A stretch of DNA of 64,000 bases, taken from G963422705 sp963422705 (GTDB lineage: Bacteria; Poribacteria; WGA-4E; WGA-3G). A model generated the notes under the pieces. It had not been told where the DNA came from. It worked only from the letters and a program-made list of their open reading frames with translations, and made no database searches. A program made the position numbers and the translations under genes. The stretch spans positions 3,410,001-3,474,000 of the forward strand of contig OY730443.1 in assembly GCA_963422705.1 (NCBI GenBank). Direction: 5' to 3'. Of the stretch, positions 39,582 through 48,971 are shown in pieces; position 1 is the stretch's first letter, and every line of letters begins with the position of its first letter.

Positions 39582-41636
39582 ATGCAATTACCTCAACCGC
39601 TTGAGAAATCTCTCGTCAGCGTCTGACTTCTCAGCGTGCTGGCAGTGTCGTGCTGGATTCGTCTCCCATCTGGCGAGGGGATTCCCCCTCATGGGCAGTT
39701 CACCGAAACGGATGCCTACTTCTACTACTGGCAGGCATCGCTGATTTCGGAACACGGACACCTACCGGAACGCGACATGCACCGATGGCTGCCCCTCGGC
39801 AGAGATTTAGGACAAACCCTAAACCTTTACGGCTACGTGCTTGCTTACACCCATAAAACCGTTTCTGTTGTGTTTGCGAACGTCTCACTTTACCACGTTA
39901 CCCTCTACACGCCCGTCATCTGCTTTTGTATCGGACTCGGTGCGCTGTGTCTGTTCCTTTATCCGTCTTACGGGCTGATGTTTTCTCTCACCGTAGGCTT
40001 GATCTTGGCAACGCTCCTCGGTAGTATAGAACGCTCCACAGCAGGCTTTGGCGATCGAGACGCATGGTGTCTGATGATGGGCCTTCTCGCCGTCTTGACT
40101 TATCTGATGTCTTTACGCGCCGAGCGTCCGCGCCAGCGACTCTTATGGACACTCACGAGCGGTTTTACGGTCTTTATCGGTGGTTTAAGTTGGGAAGGTT
40201 TTGGCGTTTTCTTATCCGTGATTATAGTTGTGGAGTGTTGGCGTTTTCTGTCTACGGAAACAGAGGAAGGGTTAAGTCTCTATCTCCTCTGGGTACTCAC
40301 CTTCGTGCCAACACTTTACGCTGCCTCTGAAGCCTACAGGAACGGATACGGGTTCGCGAAACACCTCGCTGCGTTTCTGCTGCTGCCCCCGATCGTCGTG
40401 TTAGGGATTCGGGGGCTTCGACACCTACTCGTGTCAAAATTTTGCAAACTCCGCGCACATGCTCGCACCCTCGCACTCGGATTAACACTTGGAAGTGTCA
40501 GCCTCGCGCTCGGTTATGTTTTCATACAACAAAGCACCTTCGCTGAGACCACCGTCCCGTTGAGCGAAAATGCCGTGATGCAAGCGATGACAGAACTTCG
40601 CGCACCCCACTATGGGTATTGGGTTTACCGCTACGGCACGGTTTTTATTTTTGGGAGTTTTGGGTTTGTCTGCATCTCGTTTTCCCGCTTCAAGCGATAC
40701 GGACTTTTTGTGTCGATCCCGCTGGCACTCTTTACGCTCTTTTCATTTTTTCGGCAACCGCTGGATAAACTGTGGGGAGAACCTTCTGGAAATGCCCTTT
40801 TTGGCATCTCGCTTGCAGGATGTGCCCTTGCACTCATTTTTGTTGCATGGAAAGGACGAAAAACAAAAAGCCCTTCAGAACTCGTTTTTATTGCGTTCAC
40901 TGTCTGGTTTCTTCTCTGGGTCGCCCTTGCACGCGACGCAAAACGCTATGACTTTTTTATCGGTGTGCCGCTCGCCTTCGGTGCTGCCGTATTGCTCGAT
41001 CGCATTGCCGAAACACTCACGCAACGGCTCCTGCACTCGGTGTATGTCACAGCGAAGTTCCGAGAAGACATCAAAGCCGTGCCTCTGAAAATAGTCACTG
41101 CTACGATACTGCTGATAGGACTGATGTGTCTGCCACCGCAACACGCACATACTTTTCGTGCCCGCGAGACTGCCGAAGAGATGCGTGCATCAACACCTTC
41201 GGCTTCGGTCGCGATGGCGATGTTCTGGATAAAAGCGAAACTCCCACGCACTGCCATCGTCGCTGCACATTGGGCGTACGGCAGCCAACTCAACGTGCTG
41301 GGGCGAGTCAAAACCATCACAGACCAAGACACCTACCTCCAAAACTGGATACTTCTCTATAACGAACATGTCCACAAAGCTGTCTCCGAGAGCGCAGCAT
41401 TGGAATTCCTAAAGACGCACGGAGCAACGCACATCATGCTCACGAAACGGGCACCGAGCGACTCGTTTCTGAGAGGCGAATTGAGCTCGGCATTTCTCCC
41501 CGTCTATCCAAAGATGAAATTTGCCGATGCCACAGTGAAGGTGTGGGCGATTGACTACCCTGCGGACATCAAGACCGATGGGAAATACCTTGAAACCGGG
41601 TTCCCCGAAATAGATGCACATTTACAACTGAAATAA
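39582..41636 (+). pseudogene. STT3/AglB-like oligosaccharyltransferase, TGA at codon 15
   Basis: A ~680-residue multi-spanning protein of the STT3/PglB/AglB type, transferring lipid-linked glycans to proteins outside the membrane. ETDAYFYYWQASLISE holds the first acidic metal motif, ERSTAGFGDRDAW the second, and HWAYGSQLNVLGRVKTITD replaces the WWDYG signature. From ATG 39582 the frame begins MQLPQPLEKSLVSV, then TGA at 39624, then reads LLSVLAVSCWIRL and on to 41636. Restart at GTG 39636 would lose part of the first helix and has no ribosome site. A truncated relative lies at 58252. Confidence 0.75.
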
Positions 41637-41638
41637 AC

Positions 41639-41942
41639 ATGTTAGCAAATATTATCACACTGACACGCCTGTTCTAGAGTTTCAGGGTTATCGCCCTTTT
41701 TCGCCCACACGTTGGCTTCGACGTTGCACTGATCTTCACCATTTTCCTGATCTTCGCGCTCGATGCTGTCGATGGCAGCGTTGCCCGAAAACGCAACGAG
41801 ACCTCAGAGACGGGGGCTTTACTCGATGCGATCGCGGATAGAATCATCGAAAACGCCTTCTGGATTTACTTCACCGCCATCGGATTGCTACCGTTGTGGA
41901 TTCCCATTACGGTCATGGCACGCGGCGTGATCACAGATAACT
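41639..41942 (+). pseudogene. CDP-alcohol phosphatidyltransferase fragment
   Basis: Translating from ATG 41639 gives MLANIITLTRLF, a TAG at 41675-41677, then a clear CDP-alcohol phosphotransferase motif, DAVDGSVARKRN then GALLDAIAD. The frame is cut at 41942-41955 by the rRNA leader copy L5. Both a nonsense mutation and a truncation mark it as dead; the family makes phospholipids such as phosphatidylglycerol phosphate. Confidence 0.85.
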
Positions 41943-42144
41943 TTCAGCACCGACGCAGAAATCCATTTTAACTGCGGTTGATGTCACGCGCGAAAAGTGC
42001 GTGCATTTTGCACGCGAAGCCGCAAAATCCTTAAAGTGAACATATTTTTTTGAAAAAAAAAGCGAAAAATTTGGCAAAAACGCACTTTTTTCGGTAGAAA
42101 CCGCACTTTTTCCCGAAAATTGCGCATTTTTCTTGCTTTTTAAT

Positions 42145-42173
42145 GTGACAAACCCGTTTTTATGGCGTACAAT
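42145..42173 (+). promoter_or_regulatory. rRNA-type promoter L5
   Basis: GTGACA, 17 bp, TACAAT, below the same hairpin and A/T-rich tract. It leads into a 16S 5' fragment and a type A anchored gene. Confidence 0.8.
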
Positions 42174-42294
42174 TGAGCCTTTTTTCAGTAGAAGGCAAAA
42201 GTGTTCTTTGAAAGTTAAATAGTGAACGTGACGTGCCGGTTTGCAACTTGTGAATGTGCTTGCTTTCAAGAGCAGCAAAGCGGCATTTCGATAC

Positions 42295-42475
42295 TTTTAT
42301 GGCGCGTCTGATACCGGCTCAGGACGAACGCTGGGGGCGTGGATGAGGCATGCAAGTCGAACGAGAAGTCGGGCTTCGGTCCGGTGAAAGTGTCGAAAGG
42401 GTGAGTAACGCGTGGGTAATCTACCTCTGAGATGGGGATAACTATTCGAAAGAGTGGCTAATACCAAATACGATG
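42295..42475 (+). pseudogene. 16S rRNA 5' fragment
   Basis: About 180 bases of the 16S 5' domain, ending at ATACCAAATACGATG, then joined to CCCGTCACGGACGCG and the cassette flank GTGTCTAAATAATAAAGGAG also seen before 21059. Several bases differ from the intact 16S genes. Confidence 0.88.
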
Positions 42476-42517
42476 CCCGTCACGGACGCGTGTCTAAATA
42501 ATAAAGGAGTCTTTAAC

Positions 42518-43111
42518 ATGTTAAAAGAACTTTTCAGCAACCGCCTGTTTCTCGGTGCGTTAGCGTTCTTTGTGTTGTGCGTTGGCGAGAGCCTGCTTTA
42601 CATGCAGCACGTCAAGCAGCAGTCTGCCCATGAGTTAGCAGAGAGGCAGGAACGCGTCAAGTAATGGGAAACGGCACGGAAAACGCCCGCACCGGGGGCA
42701 GAGACCTCACAAGGCGGACACTTCCACGGCGACGAGTGGCACGCGGAAACACACGCATCCCAAAATGAACCAGGGACACCGCTTGCCGCGCATGCCGATG
42801 ACGCGGATTTTACGTCTATTGTCCCTGAGGTCACGGAACCCTTGGCAGAGTCCGAAGAAGCAAAGCAACTCGCCGAAAACTTCACGCGCGAGTGGAACCA
42901 CTTTGAACAGCAATTACAGTCAAAGTACCACGTCTTATTCAATCCCGAAGAACTTATGAGAATCGCGGAGACAAAACAGGGACGAAGAAAACTGAAATCC
43001 CACGTCTCAGCGATGATAGAAGAAACTCTGGAGAAACTTGAGGAACTGCTAAAGCAACTCCCCCCCAGAAGTGAGCCAGGAACTCCTTACTCTGGGAGAA
43101 ACACAGTTTAA
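42518..43111 (+). pseudogene. Type A anchor + helical domain gene with nonsense and poly-C frameshift
   Basis: The type A anchor (MLKELFSNRLFLG...ESLLYMQHVKQQ) is intact after AAAGGAGT. TAA at 42662-42664 stands where paralogues have CAA (RIKQWD). The same frame then encodes the helical domain (WNHFEQQLQSKYHVLF, QGRRKLKSHVSAM). At 43070-43076 a run of seven C shifts the frame; removing one C restores EVSQELLTLGE to RIRARLN, ending at about 43183, just before the next gene. It combines a type A anchor with the domain used by type C at 31351. Confidence 0.82.
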
Positions 43112-43196
43112 ACACAACAACCCAGGGATACCGCCGAAATATCTCAAGGAATCATTTGAGAGGATTCGGGCAAGACTTAATTAATGGAGGTTATAG

Positions 43197-43691
43197 ATGT
43201 ACAACAAATTTATCCCCCGCTTGTGGAATAAACAGGTTGTGTGGAGTCAAAGCACGCGAAAGGTGTCGCTTCTCAATTTCTTCTCGATGATAACGATATC
43301 TGCCCTTTTCATGGTAACAGCCACGCCGCAGATTTTCAGCAATCACCATGGTGATGATGGTGATCGTAGAGAGGAAATTGTCCTCGTTTTAGGCGGTGTA
43401 GGTGCTGTGGCAGGTGCGGCAGCAGCAGCAGGTGTGGCAAGCGTACCGGCATGGGTCCCTGTCGCCGGCTGTATTGCGGCAGGTGCGGGGCTCGCCGCTG
43501 CCGGTATAGCCATCTGGGATTGGCTGGATGGTCCAGAGGATAACTGCAACGACTGTGATGGTTCAGGTTACCATGAGGACGGTGACAATTGCCTCACCTG
43601 TAACCCACCAGATGATGATGGTTGTTACGACTGTGATGGTTCAGGTTGCAGCATCTGCAAACCGCCGCCGCCACCTTCACATAATCCATGA
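43197..43691 (+). CDS. Glycine-zipper membrane protein with DnaJ-like cysteine tail
   Basis: A 164-residue protein after AATGGAGG. An N-terminal helix (about residues 29-45) and a long Gly/Ala/Val segment (LGGVGAVAGAAAAAGVASV, then more) lead to the tail CNDCDGSGYHEDGDNCLTC and CYDCDGSGCSICK. The tail is nearly identical, also in DNA, to that of 32034, whereas N-termini differ, so the tail was exchanged or conserved as a module. It follows the broken helical-domain gene 42518. Confidence 0.72.
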   Translation: MYNKFIPRLWNKQVVWSQSTRKVSLLNFFSMITISALFMVTATPQIFSNHHGDDGDRREEIVLVLGGVGAVAGAAAAAGVASVPAWVPVAGCIAAGAGLAAAGIAIWDWLDGPEDNCNDCDGSGYHEDGDNCLTCNPPDDDGCYDCDGSGCSICKPPPPPSHNP

Positions 43692-43859
43692 CCACATTAT
43701 GTTCCACGTTATGGTTACGATCTGTTTTACCACTAGCTACTCTGTGTCTTTTTAGACGGAGATAACCCTTTTTGCGTTGTAGACACCATTGGAATTTCCT
43801 ACCCACACGCCCTGCCGTGCATGCCGATATTTGCGTCCCGCGTCCGTTTAGGTCTCTCC

Positions 43860-44066
43860 ACTTATAAGAGGTCCCTTTCCGTTGGGCCAGGCCATGAGGG
43901 TGTTTCGTCTCGCTCGCTAACTTCTGGTGCAACTCGCGATAAGTATGGAGATGATATTAGGAAAGCAATCGATTCTGGGAAAGGAATTTTTCCACCGAAT
44001 TTAACGTTTTATGAGTTTCCAGATGGAGGGATTGACCCTTATGAATTTCTCGGTTTGCCGAGATAA
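43860..44066 (+). pseudogene. 3' fragment of a PYEFL-domain gene
   Basis: YKRSLSVGPGHEGVSSRSLT through GGIDPYEFLGLPR, the last ~68 residues of the PYEFL family. The upstream part is replaced by unrelated sequence. The block 43860-44485 duplicates about 51826-52447. Confidence 0.85.
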
Positions 44067-44076
44067 GGAGAATATT

Positions 44077-44124
44077 ATGAAAGTTGTGTCCATTTTCTTA
44101 ATGAGGAGCTCCCTATCAAATTGA
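44077..44124 (+). pseudogene. Truncated small secreted gene
   Basis: The first ten codons match 36911 (KVVSIFL), then the sequence jumps to MRSSLSN and stop. The same junction occurs at 52039, showing that the truncation predates duplication of the block. Confidence 0.7.
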
Positions 44125-44372
44125 TTCTTGCATGTTGAAACAGGGCGCGCTGCAAAAATCGTCCGGACGTGGTGACACAACCACAGAAATCCGTTTTTCC
44201 TACAGTTGATGTCACGCGCGAAAAATGCGTGCATTTTGCACGCGAAGCCGCAAAATCTTTAACGTGAACATATTTTTTTGAAAAAAAAGCGAAAAATTTG
44301 GCAAAAAAGCATTTTTTTTCGGTAGAAAACGCACTTTTTCCCGAAAATTCCTCATTTTTCTTGATATTTAAT

Positions 44373-44401
44373 TTGACAAACCGGTTTTTATGGCGTATAA
44401 T
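44373..44401 (+). promoter_or_regulatory. rRNA-type promoter L6
   Basis: TTGACA, 17 bp, TATAAT, with upstream hairpin and A/T tract; nearly identical to L8, which drives tRNA-Ile-23S-5S. Confidence 0.85.
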
Positions 44402-44423
44402 TACACTAGCGTTTTTTCAGTAT

Positions 44424-44485
44424 GGGCTTATAGCTCAGAAGGTTAGAGCGCGCGCCTGATAAGCGCGAGGTTTCTGGTTCGATTT
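44424..44485 (+). pseudogene. tRNA-Ile(GAU), 3'-truncated
   Basis: Matches the intact tRNA-Ile at 52386 from GGGCTTATAGCTCAG through the anticodon arm and into the T loop (GGTTCGATT), with one change, then breaks off before the 3' T-stem and acceptor strand. It cannot form a tRNA. An anchored-protein gene follows 80 bases later. Confidence 0.9.
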
Positions 44486-44565
44486 CAAAAAGACACATTT
44501 TTTACTGCGTCCATAGCAGCGCGTGATAGAAAATTCTGCGAAAATCAAGGAGACTTTCTTCGAGT

Positions 44566-45249
44566 ATGTCTTTGTTTAAATCTAAAGTTTTTTGGTTATG
44601 TGCTGTTGTCTGTATAGGAATCGCAGGGTTCTTGGGCATCAATGCTTACAAGTCACAGTCTTCAAAAGAGGCTGTGATTATTTACAAGACGACCCAACCG
44701 CCCCCGTTAGTAAAACCTCTAGAGACGACTCCGGAGAATCAGGGGGTTGTGGAGCAAGCCGCCCCGTCTGTAGAGACAGGCGATTCTCTTGAAACGGAAT
44801 TCTCGTCGGTGGAAACGTTTGAGGCAGATCCCCTGATGTTCACTCCCGACGATTCTAACGAGGAACTTTCCGTTGAGGGACCTCAATTCACTAATCAAAA
44901 TGACGATATAATCAATGAAGAAATTGACCTTGAGATTGACCTTGAGTTTGAGGCTAGCGATTTTTCAGCCGAGTTACAAAAGCGGTTCATGAGTGTCATG
45001 AGCCGGTATCCACTTTTGTCTATGTCTGAATCTGAAATTTTCAAACTCATGCAAACTAGAGAAGGGCGCCTTGAGGTGCTGAGGCAAGCAGAGGAAATTC
45101 AGGTAGAAATGCGCCGCATGGGGCACGAGTATATTCCGAGACTCAGCGATGAGCAAAAACAACAGGCAAAACAGGAGACACGACGGATGCTCTCGGAGCA
45201 CTTGACTCCTGCTGAAATTGAATCCTATATTTCTCAATTCCCGTGGTAA
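44566..45249 (+). CDS. Membrane-anchored protein: type C anchor + diverged helical domain
   Basis: A 227-residue protein opening MSLFKSKVFW, one helix to about residue 27, then VIIYKTTQPP (type C anchor). A long acidic linker contains EIDLEIDLEFEA. The C-terminal helical region (ELQKRFMSVMSRYPLLSMSE, TREGRLEVLRQAEEI) aligns with the helical domain of 31351. AAGGAGA lies somewhat far (10-11 bases) from the ATG. It sits directly behind promoter L6 and the broken tRNA. Four or five small membrane genes follow. Confidence 0.75.
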   Translation: MSLFKSKVFWLCAVVCIGIAGFLGINAYKSQSSKEAVIIYKTTQPPPLVKPLETTPENQGVVEQAAPSVETGDSLETEFSSVETFEADPLMFTPDDSNEELSVEGPQFTNQNDDIINEEIDLEIDLEFEASDFSAELQKRFMSVMSRYPLLSMSESEIFKLMQTREGRLEVLRQAEEIQVEMRRMGHEYIPRLSDEQKQQAKQETRRMLSEHLTPAEIESYISQFPW

Positions 45250-45282
45250 TTTTAAATTCTAACATGAAGAGGCGTTTTTTAC

Positions 45283-45594
45283 ATGATGAAACGAAACCCT
45301 TTTAATCGCAAATTATCAGCCCCTTTGTCTTCCCTATCAGTGCTACAAATGCTTTCATTGTTAGTAGTAGGCATTCTTGCCTTTTCTTTTTTCGTTCCTG
45401 TTCTTGAAATCGAAGCAGGGGGAAAAGGAAAAACGGTAGCGGATATTGCATGTGGCATATTTTTTATCGCCACAGGTGTCGCCGTTTTAACTTCTGCTCC
45501 GGCTGTTGTCACAGTCTCAACGATTGTTGCTATAGGTGCTGGAGCCTATATTGCCGGTTATTATATAACTGATATCATATTAAGTTCGAGTTAA
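45283..45594 (+). CDS. Small glycine-rich membrane protein
   Basis: A 103-residue protein: NPFNRKLSAPLSSLSVLQML leading into a helix (about residues 20-37), a loop with EIEAGGKGK, and a hydrophobic hairpin ending AIGAGAYIAGYYITDIILSSS. Its start is reused in the chimera at 26879. Shares SxLQMLxxLVVG, GG loop and final SSS with 45609 and 46318. Function unknown; the shape resembles small pore-forming or holin-like peptides, which is inference. Confidence 0.65.
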   Translation: MMKRNPFNRKLSAPLSSLSVLQMLSLLVVGILAFSFFVPVLEIEAGGKGKTVADIACGIFFIATGVAVLTSAPAVVTVSTIVAIGAGAYIAGYYITDIILSSS

Positions 45595-45608
45595 AAAAGG
45601 AGTTTTTT

Positions 45609-45920
45609 ATGACACAAACTTTTGACGTGAAAGTATCACTCACTCCCGCTTCAGTGTCAATGTTGCAGATACTTACCTTTGTGGTTATCGGATTGATGAT
45701 GATGACTTTTTGCTTACCTCCTATTGCGACAGGAGGTAAAGTGGGAGACATTGCTTTACAAGTAGGTGGTGTAGCACTCGTGTTCGTGAGTAGTGCAGCT
45801 GTTCTGGCTGCTTCTCCTGTTATTGTGAAGGTTGCCGCAGTTGTCGCTATAGGTGCCGGAGCTGCCGTGGTAGTTGATGGGGCCATAGACCTTTTCACCG
45901 GTGATGATAGTTCCAGTTAA
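45609..45920 (+). CDS. Small glycine-rich membrane protein
   Basis: A 103-residue paralogue of 45283 after AAAAGGAG: LTPASVSMLQILTFVVIG helix, GGKVGD loop, then a Gly/Ala/Val hairpin ending AIGAGAAVVVDGAIDLFTG and DDSSS. Two or three membrane passes are predicted. Confidence 0.68.
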   Translation: MTQTFDVKVSLTPASVSMLQILTFVVIGLMMMTFCLPPIATGGKVGDIALQVGGVALVFVSSAAVLAASPVIVKVAAVVAIGAGAAVVVDGAIDLFTGDDSSS

Positions 45921-46008
45921 TCACAAAGACTCTTTACTTGTTATCGTGGGAGGGCACTTAGGCTTGGACATGAATCTTGCCTTCTCACGATAGTGAATTT
46001 TCGTAAGT

Positions 46009-46257
46009 ATGTCTATACCGAATGAATTCTCGACGAAGAGATTTAAATTCCTCTTATGTGTCTTGATGTGTGTTGTTTCCTTTATGCATGTTGTTTCTGA
46101 TGCTTTCACGGCTATTAGTTTAGGGCTAGTTATGCTCGCGATAGTGATCTTGATGATGGCAAAATCTGATGTAGCCCGGATAATCGCTGGATCGCTTATA
46201 GTAGGTAGTGGGGCATTCATCGTGGGGTATAACCTGGGAAAACTCATATTATCATAG
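46009..46257 (+). CDS. Small membrane protein
   Basis: An 82-residue protein with two hydrophobic segments; SLGLVMLAIVILMMAKS and IIAGSLIVGSGAFIVGYNLG resemble the hairpins of 45609 and 46318, but the SSS tail is missing. Ribosome site is weak. Probably a diverged family member. Confidence 0.5.
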   Translation: MSIPNEFSTKRFKFLLCVLMCVVSFMHVVSDAFTAISLGLVMLAIVILMMAKSDVARIIAGSLIVGSGAFIVGYNLGKLILS

Positions 46258-46317
46258 GCACACAACTCAGGGTATCAGTACTCATGCTGTTACCTTTAAT
46301 GGAGATGTCCTAAACTC

Positions 46318-46623
46318 GTGAATACGACAATTTTTTACCCCGCAAATCACATAAACTTTTTTTCTTCGACATCCCTATTGCAAGTTCTGTCATTGCTTGT
46401 TGTGGGTACGATGATATTTACCTTCTTCTCGCCTGTTCTTGAAACAGGGGCTGACGAAACCACTGGAGGTGCAACTATAGCTGTAGGAATCATTGTTGTT
46501 ACGGGTGGGGTCGTCGCCGCCTTAGCCGCTCCAGTCGTCTTACCTGGAGCACTTGTCATTGGTGCCGGTGCTGCTATCATAGGTGTGGGTGCCCGACTTT
46601 GGGAAGAAGATAGCTCGAGTTAG
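46318..46623 (+). CDS. Small glycine-rich membrane protein
   Basis: A 101-residue member from GTG 46318 after GGAGA. It opens IFYPANHINFFSSTSLLQ, has a helix with LSLLVVGTMIFTFF, a GADETTGG loop, and ends VIGAGAAIIGVGARLWEEDSSS. Pieces of it form the chimera at 26879. Confidence 0.65.
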   Translation: MNTTIFYPANHINFFSSTSLLQVLSLLVVGTMIFTFFSPVLETGADETTGGATIAVGIIVVTGGVVAALAAPVVLPGALVIGAGAAIIGVGARLWEEDSSS

Positions 46624-46633
46624 AATAATTTTT

Positions 46634-46804
46634 ATGAAAAAATCAATTCTGAAAGTTGTCATTATCGTTTCTATAATCTGCTTTATTGGTGGATACCTCA
46701 CAGCCGCACTGCCTTGCCGTTATTGTAAGACGGTGGTTCTAAAGTTGGGAACACACCAAATACTTGGTGAACATCGCTTGTATTGTCCGCAAAAGGATAA
46801 TTAG
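46634..46804 (+). CDS. Small membrane protein with CxxC, copy 2
   Basis: A 56-residue protein identical to that at 27051: one helix, then PCRYCK and a later single cysteine. It overlaps no other gene and closes the small-membrane-protein series. Confidence 0.6.
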   Translation: MKKSILKVVIIVSIICFIGGYLTAALPCRYCKTVVLKLGTHQILGEHRLYCPQKDN

Positions 46805-46905
46805 GAAGCGGTTTACCTATACCTACAGAGTCGGCTGACATTCCTTAAGTTCAGCCTATCTATTACCCTTGAATCTCGGATGCATCTCTTTTAGGAGACA
46901 GATGC

Positions 46906-48639
46906 TTGTTACGCACGAAAAATATTTTCGTCAAACTTTTCTCTCTAACACTAGTTTTCCTTTTTTTTTGCTTTTCTATACCAAGACTGACGCATTTAGA
47001 CGCGCACTGGAATAGTGATGAATCCCGCTGGCTTCGCCGCAGTGCCAGATTCATGTCCACTGTCAAAGCTGGTGATTTTTCTCAAACCGTTATTACCCAC
47101 CATCCGGGTGTAATGACGATGTGGAGTGCAGGACTCCGCACGTTTTTTACACCCTCGGACTTGGATGTCCTAAATCTCGCCCGTGCTCGATTTTTGATTG
47201 GTATTTTTGTGTGGATAGGTATAGGTGCTGCGTGCCTATTACTCTATCGTCTCTTTGGACAGTGGGTAGCTCTGGCAAGTTTCGCTTGCTTTGCGCTCTC
47301 CCCGTTTTTTTTAGCACAAAGCCGCCGCGTCCACACCGACGCGCTTGCCAGTATATTTATCCTCCTGACGGTGGTGTTATTGCTCATCTATTGCCAAAAT
47401 CGAGTCCATCGCCGTTATCTTGTCTGTTCAGGTGTAACCTTCGGGCTTGCGCTACTTTCTAAGAGCTACGCTTTAATTTTATTGATATGGCTTCCCCTCT
47501 GCCTATTGCTGGCTGGCGCCCCTTGGAACAGTCTCAGATGGAGGCATCGTTTTTTGATGCACATCCGCGAGCTGGTTGCGTTCTTCAACTGTGCTGTCCT
47601 CACCGTTTTCTGCCTCTGGCCAGTTTTTTGGACACCGCTTTTCGGACTGATGGCGCTGTGTCTTTTCGTGTTCACTGTTTTTTTGCTAAAAGCGGATTTG
47701 GAGAACAAACAGAGGACTCTCATCTGGCTGGCGGTGTTCGGCACAGCACACATATTCGTCTGTGTCCGCCGTGCGGTTCAAACCGTTTGGATAGTCTTTG
47801 AAAAGGTGAACTGGGCAGTTACCACCCCGCATGAGGTGGAACACTTCTTTTTAGGGGAAGTCTTTAACGATCCTGGTTGGCTGTTCTACATTTTTGTGCT
47901 TACTATCAAAAGCACGCCGCTTCTGTTACCCTTTGTCGTCGTAGGCATGTTCTTGCTATGGAAACATCGAAAACGCTCTGATGCGGATGCCCGTAAATTT
48001 CAAGCGTCACTGCTTCTATTTACGGGCGCTGTCATCTTCACGTTCTGCCTCTCGGCAACAAGTAAAAAGTTTTCTCGCTATCTGTTACCCGCTTTTCTCC
48101 TATTAGATGTCCTCGCGGCGATAGGAATCGTGGAAACCCTTTGCTGGATTGGGGCATGGCTGAATGTGTATCGGGGTGGACAGCCTCAGGGGTTGAAAAT
48201 CCTGTTAGCGAGTGTTGCAGGATTGGGTTTCTTTTTGATTCAAATCTTGCCGGTTCTCAGCCTCCATCCGTATTACGGCACCTACTATAATCTCTGCTGG
48301 AAGGTAACAGACATCACAAAGATTATCACCGTCGGAGAAGCTTCTGGCTTGGATATAGCGGCAAACTATCTCAACCAGAAGCCGACTCCAGAGTTAATTG
48401 TGGTGCAAGTGTCCCCCTTAGCCTCCGAATTTGTGAAAAATTACTTTCGAGGTTACGCGTATCGGGCAGATAAAGTGTCTGGACTCTCTCCAGATTATGA
48501 AATCGTCTATATCCGAGATTCACAAATCGGGCGGGTTCCACAAACAGGGGGGCGGAATGGAGAACTTGAGGCAGTTATCACCCTCAATGGAATGGAGCAT
48601 GTTTGGATTTACCATCTCACTGGAAAAGAAATACCATAA
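46906..48639 (+). CDS. GT39/ArnT-like membrane glycosyltransferase
   Basis: A 577-residue protein with about ten helices, of the PMT/ArnT (GT-C) type that uses polyprenyl-phosphate sugars. WNSDESRWLRRSARF carries the first-loop acidic pair, and HHPGVMTMWSAG and QSRRVHTDALASIF match conserved loops. The C-terminal third is periplasmic. It starts at TTG 46906 after AGGAG; an ATG at 46902 is out of frame, and the duplicate start at 27323 also keeps TTG. It is probably active in envelope glycosylation. Fragments of it occur at 27323 and 33544. Confidence 0.82.
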   Translation: MLRTKNIFVKLFSLTLVFLFFCFSIPRLTHLDAHWNSDESRWLRRSARFMSTVKAGDFSQTVITHHPGVMTMWSAGLRTFFTPSDLDVLNLARARFLIGIFVWIGIGAACLLLYRLFGQWVALASFACFALSPFFLAQSRRVHTDALASIFILLTVVLLLIYCQNRVHRRYLVCSGVTFGLALLSKSYALILLIWLPLCLLLAGAPWNSLRWRHRFLMHIRELVAFFNCAVLTVFCLWPVFWTPLFGLMALCLFVFTVFLLKADLENKQRTLIWLAVFGTAHIFVCVRRAVQTVWIVFEKVNWAVTTPHEVEHFFLGEVFNDPGWLFYIFVLTIKSTPLLLPFVVVGMFLLWKHRKRSDADARKFQASLLLFTGAVIFTFCLSATSKKFSRYLLPAFLLLDVLAAIGIVETLCWIGAWLNVYRGGQPQGLKILLASVAGLGFFLIQILPVLSLHPYYGTYYNLCWKVTDITKIITVGEASGLDIAANYLNQKPTPELIVVQVSPLASEFVKNYFRGYAYRADKVSGLSPDYEIVYIRDSQIGRVPQTGGRNGELEAVITLNGMEHVWIYHLTGKEIP

Positions 48640-48641
48640 AT

Positions 48642-48926
48642 ATGTCCTTTCTATCTATTGTCATTCCCGTTTACAACGAAGAAGATAACATTATGCCTCT
48701 CTTTGAAAAGATTCACCCCGTCTGTGAGACAATAGGGGATGCCTATGAGGTGTTATTCGTAGACGACGGGCGCCGCGATGAAACCTTTGCAGTGCTTTCG
48801 GAACTCAGCAACAGTTTCCGCAATGGGTCGTCATTCGATTCGAATATCACCGGATGGTTTTTCCTCTTCGGCTTTGGACTTTTTGGTAAAATTATTTCCT
48901 TCGCTAATGCCAAGCGGGTGACTTAA
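48642..48926 (+). pseudogene. GT2 glycosyltransferase, truncated N-terminal fragment
   Basis: MSFLSIVIPVYNEEDNI and EVLFVDDGRRDET are the nucleotide-sugar-binding start of a dolichol-phosphate-type GT2 enzyme. After about residue 57 the sequence changes to an unrelated hydrophobic tail, so no catalytic domain remains. The fragment at 58595 represents the other half of a GT2 enzyme. Confidence 0.75.
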
Positions 48927-48971
48927 TACACGGTTAAAACGGTGTTAAATGCCAAGAATAGATAAAAACGG

